From Glaciimonas sp. (GTDB lineage: Bacteria; Pseudomonadota; Gammaproteobacteria; Burkholderiales; Burkholderiaceae): a DNA stretch of 6,282 nucleotides. The stretch lies in the NCBI GenBank assembly GCA_014377145.1, contig JACMQE010000264.1, positions 1 to 6,282 on the forward strand, read 5' to 3'. The notes under the pieces were generated by a model. That model had not been told where the DNA came from and made no database searches. It saw only the letters and a program-made list of their open reading frames with translations. The translations under genes and the position numbers were made by a program. This document shows, in pieces, positions 1-5,736 of this stretch (positions are counted from its first letter, which is position 1; every line of letters begins with the position of its first letter).

Positions 1-1
1 A

Positions 2-355
2 ATCCAGCAGCCGCAGGGGAAGCTGGTGCGTGTGGTCCGTGGTGCGGTGTTCGATGTTGCAGTCGATATTCGCAAAGGGTCGCCGACATTTGGTAAATGG
101 GTGGGCATGGAACTGATCGAAGATAACCGCAAGCAACTGTGGATACCTGTTGGCTTTGCCCATGGGTTTCTGGTGACCAGCGATTCGGCAGAGTTTCTGT
201 ATAAAGCCACCGATTACTACGCGCCTGAGCATGAGCGCTGTATCGCGTGGAATGACCCATCCATTGGCGGTCAATGGCCGGCAGATGTGGCGCCACAGCT
301 TTCTTCCAAAGACATGTTGGGTCAGGCACTTGTAACTGCTGAACTGTTCGCATGA
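2..355 (+). CDS. rfbC: dTDP-4-dehydrorhamnose 3,5-epimerase, C-terminal part (5' end outside window)
   Basis: Cupin-fold epimerase that converts dTDP-4-keto-6-deoxy-glucose to dTDP-4-keto-L-rhamnose in the cytoplasm, third step of dTDP-L-rhamnose synthesis (also called rmlC). The frame is open from base 2 and starts mid-protein with IQQPQGKLVRVVRG, so about 117 C-terminal residues of a usual length near 180 are present. Family signatures seen: GAVFDVAVDIR, SPTFGKWVG, the strongly conserved WIPVGFAHGFLV, FLYKATDYYAPEHE (containing the conserved tyrosine region) and IAWNDPSI (the conserved aspartate). The catalytic histidine of the family lies upstream of the window. The GTG at 26 is an internal valine, not the start. 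It ends in TGA at 353-355 with the usual short alanine-rich tail. Nothing looks damaged. It is presumably the last gene of an rml block to the left. It is clearly richer in G+C than the genes from 1892 on. Confidence 0.95.
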   Translation: MQQPQGKLVRVVRGAVFDVAVDIRKGSPTFGKWVGMELIEDNRKQLWIPVGFAHGFLVTSDSAEFLYKATDYYAPEHERCIAWNDPSIGGQWPADVAPQLSSKDMLGQALVTAELFA

Positions 356-493
356 AATTGCATAATCGCGCTTTTAGATCAATGTCAATGTTTTCTGCTG
401 TAGCTGGGACGTCGGGCTTTCATCGCTCCTTGTGCTGCAGCTTCCCCCGAAGTAGTCCGTTTTGAGCTGTTTCCGAACAACTATGAAAGCGTT
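352..493 (+). other. Unassigned remnant between rfbC and the dehydrogenase pseudogene
   Basis: A short open frame at 352-465 starts with an ATG overlapping the rfbC stop as ATGA and begins MKLHNRAFRSMSMFSAVAG, which looks like a signal peptide start (basic, then small and hydrophobic residues). It loses this character and stops at 463-465. A second frame, open from 404, reads APCAAASPEVVRFELFPNN at 425-481, as would be expected past a signal peptidase site. One frameshift near 411-425 would join the two. This suggests the broken 5' end of a gene for an exported protein, translationally coupled to rfbC, but I do not recognise the family and the stretch is too short to be sure. No terminator hairpin with a T-run and no JUMPstart/ops element were seen. 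Confidence 0.2.
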
Positions 494-812
494 ATGTACT
501 TAACACATCAGAAAATTGTTCTTTGTGGGTCTTGGCTATGTAGGCCTGCCTTTAGGAACTGAATTGGGTAAACACCGCCCGGTGCTGGGGTTCGACAAAA
601 ATACGGCCCGCATTGCCGAGCTGCAATCAGGTCAAGACTGCACCCTCAAAGTTAGCGCTAAAAACTTGCAAGAAGTGCTTAGCATTGGTTTTAAGGAGAT
701 CTGCCTTGAGATCTGCAATAGAAAGATGGCCGACATGATGCGTGAATCTCAAGCTTAGGGCGCTAAATTGGTTGTTGCTGATCTGCGGGCCAGTGCTTAT
801 TTACATTATTGA
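494..812 (+). pseudogene. Broken nucleotide-sugar dehydrogenase (TviB/WbpO type) with internal deletion
   Basis: Relic of a UDP-N-acetylhexosamine 6-dehydrogenase of the UDP-glucose/GDP-mannose dehydrogenase superfamily, which oxidises C6 of a UDP-sugar to a uronic acid with NAD+. The likely old start is ATG 494 (MYLTHQKIV). One extra base near 521 then shifts the frame, after which FVGLGYVGLPLGTELGK shows the Rossmann GxGxxG motif. HRPVLGFDKNTARIAELQSG and DCTLKVSAKNL follow, as in this family. At about 673-690 the sequence jumps to GFKEICLEICNRKMADMMRE. This is a mutated copy of the C-terminal family motif (consensus like FKENCPDLRNTKV), normally some 250 residues further on. The central dimerisation domain and catalytic cysteine region are therefore missing. 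TAG at 756-758 interrupts the C-terminal part, which continues in frame as GAKLVVADLRASAY to TGA 810-812. Intact members are about 420 residues; this cannot make an enzyme. The substrate cannot be told from what remains. Confidence 0.85.
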
Positions 813-1073
813 TGCTAAGAAAGCTTAGATGTAAAGAAATTGCTGCAGCTTGGTTTCTGGCAGAAATTTAATGTTCTCGGAAAATTTCTCTGCAAATGCT
901 TATCAGTTTTGGTGCAAACCTGGTCACCAATTTCAAAGTTGTTGATACGCTCAAGTCGGCAGAAGGAGCCGGTAGTTATAAAGAGGTTCGAGTGCAATAG
1001 CTTTCAACGCCAGTCCGCTCCGTGAATACAGCATCAAAGGCCTGTGCTGTGCCACTGGTAGAACAAGCAAGGA
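813..1073 (+). other. Unidentified decayed stretch between two pseudogenes
   Basis: About 260 bases with no convincing gene. All three forward frames carry stops. The longest forward stretches (for example about 876-1004, containing LVTNFKVVDTLKSAEGAG) match no family I recognise, and minus-strand frames here give low-complexity, non-family proteins. It could hold the eroded tail of the dehydrogenase and/or the end of a further lost gene. One small clue for the latter is that a forward frame ending in TGA at 1075-1077 overlaps the old ATG of the WbqC-like gene (ATGA at 1074-1077), the same coupling seen at other junctions of this cluster. That overlap could be chance. Confidence 0.3.
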
Positions 1074-1765
1074 ATGAAAAAAGTCGAGATGGTTTAATTC
1101 AATTACATTCCGCGGACGAGCCAACTCCAACATGATGGCCGTCGTGGATGAATTTATCCTAATCGTCGACATGAAATACACTCGACCCGGCTGGCGAAAC
1201 CGCAATCAGATCAAGACACTACAAGTGTTTCAAACCCTCCCCGTTCCACTCAAGGTAAAAGGCAAATACATCCAGGCCATCCCAAAAACGAAAATCGACG
1301 GTGCCAGATAGGCAGAAGCGCACTGGAAGGTCATCGTACAAAACCATCGGGGGCGGTTCATCTCGAAGGCGTTGCTTCGCTGAGAGAGCCGTTCTACCGG
1401 CAATGCCGGTAAACCTACTTGTCCACACTCAATCGAAAGTTAACTGAAGTCGTGTGTGTCTAATTGGCATCACCATTAAAATCAGGGACTTTGGGGAGAA
1501 CGTCTAAATCATGGTCGAGATAGAACGGCATGTAGATCTTTGTGCACAAGCAAAGGGCACTCACTACATTTCGTGGCTTGCTGGCCAGGACTATATTTAG
1601 GAGGATGCATTTACCAAGAAAGGCATCAACCTGACTTGGTTTGACTACTTCGGTTATCACCGTAATCCTCAACTTTGGGCAATCTCACCCTGATGTCACC
1701 ATTCTTGATCGATTGTCCCCTGCGGTAAAGACGCAAGCCGCCAAATGTGGCACATCCGTTTATGA
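1074..1765 (+). pseudogene. WbqC-like family gene, nearly full length, broken by frameshifts and stops
   Basis: Relic of a WbqC-like protein (PF08889 family), a cytoplasmic protein often encoded in O-antigen clusters and of poorly known role. ATG 1074 starts MKKVEMV, then TAA 1095-1097, then FNYIP in the same frame. The family starts like M-K-x-V-A-I-x-Q-S-N-Y-I-P. A one-base shift leads to VVDEFILIVDMKYTRPGW and RNRNQIKT, then LPVPLKVKGKYIQAI and KTKIDGAR, TAG at 1309-1311, and AEAHWKVIVQNHR. A further shift gives TYLSTLNRKLTEVV, then LGITIKI. Another frame gives VDLCAQAKGTHYIS, TAG at 1577-1579, and LTWFDYFGYHRNPQLW. After two more shifts come DVTILDRL and a tail CGKDASRQMWHIRL ending TGA 1763-1765. 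These blocks are in the family's order. The total of 692 bp fits an intact gene of about 230 codons, so damage is by point changes and small indels only. Identity is firm; function is lost. Confidence 0.88.
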
Positions 1766-1869
1766 AACTCTCTGTTATTGCAACGCTTTACCAGTCCGTT
1801 GCGTATTTAGCCGCATCTCAGCATCGGGCCAAGCTTACGTCAAAGCTTAACATGAGCTGTTCCAAATAG
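1762..1869 (+). pseudogene. 5' fragment of a family-2 glycosyltransferase gene
   Basis: ATG 1762-1764 overlaps the old WbqC-like stop (TGA 1763-1765) as ATGA. The frame reads MKLSVIATLYQSVAYLA, the typical beginning of a GT2 (GT-A fold) transferase of the form MKLSVVxTLYxSxxYI, where the first strand of the nucleotide-binding fold lies. After some 25-30 codons the resemblance fades, and the frame ends at TAG 1867-1869. The nucleotide-binding DxD region and the rest of a protein normally over 250 residues are absent, because the intact wzx gene begins 22 bases further on. The stop-start overlap makes this a remnant of a gene once coupled to the WbqC-like gene, not a functional small ORF. Assignment to GT2 rests on a short N-terminus only. 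Confidence 0.6.
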
Positions 1870-1891
1870 CTCAAATCTATAGAAAGCCACA

Positions 1892-3298
1892 ATGCGTCCC
1901 AGTCAAGAGATCGCAACTTACGGGCTAATTAAATTTTTGCCTGCAATCGTAATGCTTGGCATGAATGTAATCTACTACAAGTTTCTATCAAAACAGGAGT
2001 ACATTCTGTTTATGTCAAGTATGGCAGTTCACCTTACTTTCCTGCAGGTAACCGGGGGATGGTTGGGCGCAGCTCAAAGTTATTATTTTGCAAAGGGTTT
2101 GGGTAAAGCTCCAGCTCTAAGTTCAATTCAGGAGGCAGGAGTTAAATCAAATCTTGTGTTGTGGATGGTTGAATTTTGTATTTTACTTATAAATGCATCG
2201 AGCTTACTAGTAGGTATCCTCGTAGTCGTCTTGACTATTGCGCAAACTCAGTTGATATCATGCTCAACTCGGCTACAGCTTTCCGGAAAGGTGCGCCCCC
2301 AACTTGAAATTGCTGTAGTATTCTGCGGGCTGCTTGCGCTATCGACAACTTTTATAATAAATATTCAATTAATCTCCGCAGCAAGCTTTTTGGTGGCCCA
2401 CATTTCTGCGGCTGTAGTTGCGCTGGTATGGGCACAACTTAGGATTCAGACTACTGTTCAAACAACCAATTCAGTAACTCCAATAGATTTGATTTTGATC
2501 ATTAGGTATGCTGTACCAATGGCAACTTGGTTTTTTCTATTTGCCACAAATTCGTATCTAGATCGATATATTTTAAATCTAATGTTTCCTCAAATAGATG
2601 CTAAAAATTATCTGCTAACCAAAGAGTTAACTCAAGGCGCAGTTTCTCTGATGACTGCCCCGTTTATTATGGTGGCTCATACTAAAATATTTACTGCTTT
2701 CCGTCACAAAAATAAAGCTGGTGCCGAAAAATCGATGTTGGAATATGCCTCAGCAACTCTTGTTGTTTCCCTAGTATTGATGCCAATTTTAGATTTGGCT
2801 TTCGATGTTGCAATTCGGAACTACGTTAACAGTGCATATGCGCATAGCCATGCTGTGTTTCTACTTAATTATGTTGGAATTCTTGTTCTCTGTATCAGTA
2901 TGTATGCGCAGAAAGGATTGGAAGTTGCTGGTAACAGTAGGGCCATGGTTTATATAATAGCTTCTACGTTGATGATTCAGTTGGGATTGCATTACATATT
3001 TTTGGATTACGAGAGCATGGTGAAATTTGCAGCCATCAACTTAGCGGCCGCTACTTGCTATCTGATATTGGTCGCACTAGTGGGAAATCGAATCCTTAAC
3101 TTCAGGCTAGTGCGATCATGGTGGTTTGCAGGATTGATTGTTGTAGCGTTTACATACATCGCACTACAGCTAATCGGAGGCTTATACGAAGTCCGATATA
3201 TATTTCAACTTTGGATGGCTTGGAGTTTAATGTTTTTTACTTTTAGCATTAAAGGATTTACAAGCCTTTATCTAATTATAACGCAAGTGGAAAAGTGA
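1892..3298 (+). CDS. wzx: O-antigen unit flippase, Wzx type
   Basis: Predicted inner-membrane translocase (MOP/PST superfamily) that moves undecaprenyl-diphosphate-linked O-units to the periplasmic face. The 468-residue product has about 12 hydrophobic segments, roughly at residues 10-30, 40-60, 88-120, 138-182, 200-220, 285-307, 322-340, 350-372, 378-398, 408-430 and 437-456. Length and topology fit Wzx. Features placed as in polysaccharide transporters are the N-terminal ATYGLIKFLPAIV, the charged loop TRLQLSGKVRP near 126-136, and YAVPMATWFFLFATNSYLDR near 206-225, which resembles the mid-protein RY.xP...L..xxxxxxDR pattern. Wzx proteins diverge so much that position next to wzy is part of the evidence. 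ATG 1892 is the first start in the frame giving a complete first helix; only a weak AGAAAG (1881-1886) precedes it. The stop is 1 bp before wzy. It is visibly AT-richer than rfbC, as O-antigen wzx genes usually are. Confidence 0.85.
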   Translation: MRPSQEIATYGLIKFLPAIVMLGMNVIYYKFLSKQEYILFMSSMAVHLTFLQVTGGWLGAAQSYYFAKGLGKAPALSSIQEAGVKSNLVLWMVEFCILLINASSLLVGILVVVLTIAQTQLISCSTRLQLSGKVRPQLEIAVVFCGLLALSTTFIINIQLISAASFLVAHISAAVVALVWAQLRIQTTVQTTNSVTPIDLILIIRYAVPMATWFFLFATNSYLDRYILNLMFPQIDAKNYLLTKELTQGAVSLMTAPFIMVAHTKIFTAFRHKNKAGAEKSMLEYASATLVVSLVLMPILDLAFDVAIRNYVNSAYAHSHAVFLLNYVGILVLCISMYAQKGLEVAGNSRAMVYIIASTLMIQLGLHYIFLDYESMVKFAAINLAAATCYLILVALVGNRILNFRLVRSWWFAGLIVVAFTYIALQLIGGLYEVRYIFQLWMAWSLMFFTFSIKGFTSLYLIITQVEK

Positions 3299-3299
3299 G

Positions 3300-4529
3300 A
3301 TGGTTCAAATACTTAGAATATTGTTACCAATATTTTTAGGAATTCCAGTTACCATCTTTTATTTAGATGATAACGAAATCCCACTTTCTGATCTGGTACT
3401 TTTTGCGGGACTTATATTTTTAATTAAAGATGTAAATACCAAAGCTGCAAGATATTTTATCTTGGTGTCAGTATTCGCTTTTCTTTCAGTTATATGGATT
3501 CAATTAACTACCGATATTACAAGTGGGTTTCGGCCATACCTTTCGGTTGTTTTTTTCTTAAAGCCACTACTCGGATATTTTGCAGCTCGAGGTGTTGTAA
3601 AGGCCAATTCTGATTACATCTTTGTATTGAAACTGCTAAGTTGGGTGATGTCTATTTCAATACTGGCAATTTTTGTAGATGTATTAATTGTACATTCAGG
3701 AGTATCTAGAGCAGAATCTTACATAAATGGTTCTGTTTTTGGGATGGATCAATATGCAGCATATGGAGTAAATTCTGCTGCAAGTTACTATTTCGTCATA
3801 TTTGCAGTAGTACTTTATTCACTTGCATATATACAAAATAGATATTGGTGCACTGTTATTAAAGTTTTGTCGCTATTTTGTTCTGCGTACTTAATATTTG
3901 GCTCTCTCTCTCGCGAGGTGATAGTTGGCTTCATGCTTTTCTTAATGCTGTATTATTTATCGCAGCGGCGTCAAGTAAGATATATGCTTTTGTTGTTTGC
4001 AATATTAGGAGCATGGATTTCTTGGTATACCTTTTTAGATCAGATAATAGAATCAACTTTTTTGACTGCAAAAATTGTTCAGATTGTTGACGGATGGTCC
4101 TCTGGCGATTTAGATTATGTAACCAGCGGAAGATTGGGGTTATACGAGGTAGCGCTGAAGCAGTGGATAAGAAGTCCTCTGTTCGGGACAGGGTTTCACG
4201 GCTATCTATTGTTTCCAGAATATATAACTTTTGATATTGAACCTGTGGGATTGAGTCCTCATAATCAGTACCTAACGACTCTTTGGAAGGGCGGCATACT
4301 ATTTTTTATTGCTTATTGGTGTTACTTAGTATTTTTATTGAGGAAAAGTGGGGTAATTAGGTCAGTTAGCAATAATCCAGATTTGATGCTTTCGTTTTAT
4401 ATATGCACCTTAGTAGTGTTGGCGAGTGTATGGGATGTCTTGATGGTTGCAAATTTCGGAACAACATTTTTCTTTCTGTTGGGAATTTTAGAGTTTAGAG
4501 ATAAGGAGCCGAGAACGACTCATGCGTAA
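3300..4529 (+). CDS. wzy: O-antigen polymerase, Wzy type (PF04932-like)
   Basis: Predicted inner-membrane polymerase that joins O-units at the periplasmic face in the Wzx/Wzy pathway. The 409 residues form about 11-12 hydrophobic segments with one large hydrophilic loop at about 246-327, the hallmark of Wzy and WaaL-like proteins. Motifs in that loop fit the O-antigen ligase/polymerase family: GRLGLYEVALKQWIRSPLFG (277-296) followed by TGFHGY, then LSPHNQYLTTLWKGGI (318-333) with the conserved HN. GSLSREV at 201-207 matches the usual SxSRG-type helix end. WaaL ligase is the main alternative; the position between wzx and a glycosyltransferase inside an O-unit cluster favours Wzy. ATG 3300 lies 1 bp after the wzx stop with no good Shine-Dalgarno, so translational coupling is likely. 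The gene is the most AT-rich of the window. The end overlaps the next gene by 8 bp. Confidence 0.85.
   Translation: MVQILRILLPIFLGIPVTIFYLDDNEIPLSDLVLFAGLIFLIKDVNTKAARYFILVSVFAFLSVIWIQLTTDITSGFRPYLSVVFFLKPLLGYFAARGVVKANSDYIFVLKLLSWVMSISILAIFVDVLIVHSGVSRAESYINGSVFGMDQYAAYGVNSAASYYFVIFAVVLYSLAYIQNRYWCTVIKVLSLFCSAYLIFGSLSREVIVGFMLFLMLYYLSQRRQVRYMLLLFAILGAWISWYTFLDQIIESTFLTAKIVQIVDGWSSGDLDYVTSGRLGLYEVALKQWIRSPLFGTGFHGYLLFPEYITFDIEPVGLSPHNQYLTTLWKGGILFFIAYWCYLVFLLRKSGVIRSVSNNPDLMLSFYICTLVVLASVWDVLMVANFGTTFFFLLGILEFRDKEPRTTHA
4503..4508 (+). promoter_or_regulatory. Ribosome binding site for the GT4 glycosyltransferase
   Basis: AAGGAG inside the 3' end of wzy, 13 bases before ATG 4522. It is the best Shine-Dalgarno match in the wzx-wzy-GT block and supports 4522 as the start, giving an 8-bp overlap with wzy. 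The spacing is a little long. Confidence 0.55.
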
Positions 4530-5736
4530 TATATTATTTTTGGGATTTTGTGTTCAATTTTCCGAGTTTGCTTGTTATTCAAAAACTGATAAAGCTAGTC
4601 AGGTAGCTGCTTGGAAGCTTGAATCAAGATATATTCAGGGATTGATTGAGTCCCATTGTTCTGTTACTTCAGTTGCATCATTCGCTGCATCAACTTATCC
4701 TGGCAACAGTAGAATTTTGTTTCGATTTAATTCTGCCAAAGTGTTGCCTGAGCGAACAATTTATTCCGCCCCCTTTGTTAATCTTCCGGGAGTTAAATTA
4801 CTGACTCGGTTCTTCTCGACCATTGTTCTGATTGCGGTATATGGTTTTCAAAAACGAAATGAATCATTTACATTGGTAATTTATTCTTTACATCAACCAT
4901 TTTTGCTTGCTGGTTTGGTAGCTAAGTTCTTTTTGCGGTGCAAGGTATATATTATTGTCCCGGACATGCCATTACTGATGCGAACTGGGTCCAAAACAGG
5001 TATGTTTGTTCGATGGTTTAAAATGCTAGATTTTAAAATTTTACGATTGGGTATAAATTTTGTTGATGGCGCAAGTTTCATTTGCTACGCTATGCGATCA
5101 CAATTTCCGATGCTGGAAAAAAAATCGGTTGTGATTGACGGAATTGTAGAGCTCCAGGTAGTACCCAATTGTGGATCGCAACTTGAGAAATCCAAATACT
5201 TAGATAAAATAATAATTTTATACACTGGTGCATTGGTTGAAAGTTATGGAGTTAGACTGTTACTTGAAACTGTAAGGTATTTGCCAAAGGAGTTTCAAAT
5301 ATGGATCGCTGGCGCCGGTGAACTTTCTGGCGAGGTGGGCCGAGCTGCTGCAGCGAACAGTCAACTTCGATACTTGGGATTATTGTCAGTTCAGGAGCTA
5401 TCTTCGATTTACGGGGTTACATCTCTCTTAATTAATCCTAGACTTCTTGAAGAGGATTTTGTTAAGTTTTCGTTTCCTTCTAAACTGCTTGAATACTTAG
5501 TGTCCGGCATTCCAGTTCTTACATCGAGGTTGCCATCAATCCAGATCGACTTGATACCATATCTTTCTTTCATTGACGATTTAACAGCGCAAGGGATTGC
5601 TAGCTGTATTCAATCAACTTGCCTGGATGGGTATGCGCGCTCGCTTGAAATTGCGGTGTCGGCACGAAAATATGTTTCAGACACTAGGTCTCCAAAAAAT
5701 CAAATTAAAAAATTACTATTACTAATGGATACATGA
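4522..5736 (+). CDS. Glycosyltransferase, GT4-like (GT-B fold)
   Basis: Predicted cytoplasmic, membrane-associated sugar transferase that adds one sugar of the O-unit from a nucleotide-sugar donor. Its 404 residues match the usual GT4 length of 370-420. The N-terminal half (1-200) has an amphipathic/hydrophobic stretch LLTRFFSTIVLIAVYGF near 93-109 and VYIIVPDMP at 142-150, in the acceptor-binding domain. The C-terminal half has GT4 landmarks in order: IILYTGALVESYGVRLLLE (231-249), FQIWIAGAGELSGEV (258-272), LRYLGLLSVQELSSIY (282-297), LLINPR (302-307) and FSFPSKLLEYLVSGIPVL (316-333). The last holds the nucleotide-sugar-binding end of the E-x7-E-type motif, with E311 and E324 as candidate acidic residues. 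Donor and acceptor cannot be read from sequence. The start at 4522 is backed by AAGGAG at 4503-4508. The stop TGA 5734-5736 overlaps the next start. A run of 8 A lies at 5117-5124. Confidence 0.85.
   Translation: MRNILFLGFCVQFSEFACYSKTDKASQVAAWKLESRYIQGLIESHCSVTSVASFAASTYPGNSRILFRFNSAKVLPERTIYSAPFVNLPGVKLLTRFFSTIVLIAVYGFQKRNESFTLVIYSLHQPFLLAGLVAKFFLRCKVYIIVPDMPLLMRTGSKTGMFVRWFKMLDFKILRLGINFVDGASFICYAMRSQFPMLEKKSVVIDGIVELQVVPNCGSQLEKSKYLDKIIILYTGALVESYGVRLLLETVRYLPKEFQIWIAGAGELSGEVGRAAAANSQLRYLGLLSVQELSSIYGVTSLLINPRLLEEDFVKFSFPSKLLEYLVSGIPVLTSRLPSIQIDLIPYLSFIDDLTAQGIASCIQSTCLDGYARSLEIAVSARKYVSDTRSPKNQIKKLLLLMDT

Noticed and set aside
815..828. Small inverted repeat CTAAG-AAAG-CTTAG
   Set aside because: Only five base pairs, with no T-run and no context; likely chance.
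1396..1410. Hairpin ACCGGC-AAT-GCCGGT as a possible terminator
   Set aside because: There is no T-run after it, it lies inside the WbqC-like relic, and a short GC palindrome can occur by chance.
815..1672. Several open frames of 60-84 codons on the minus strand (815-997, 951-1205, 1219-1428, 1460-1672)
   Set aside because: The two from 1219 on and most of 951-1205 lie antisense to the WbqC-like fossil, whose forward reading is clearly supported; 815-997 lies in the unassigned stretch and matches no family I know.
1641..1850. A forward 69-codon open frame
   Set aside because: It is a by-product of decay: it runs through the end of the WbqC-like relic (VTILD in this frame) and then out of frame through the GT2 relic.
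356..1891. Insertion sequence or transposase as cause of the gene decay
   Set aside because: I saw no transposase motifs, terminal inverted repeats or target duplications; the readable fragments are O-antigen genes instead.
3878..4090. Forward 70-codon open frame inside wzy
   Set aside because: Alternative frame of a well-supported membrane protein gene, with no independent signal.
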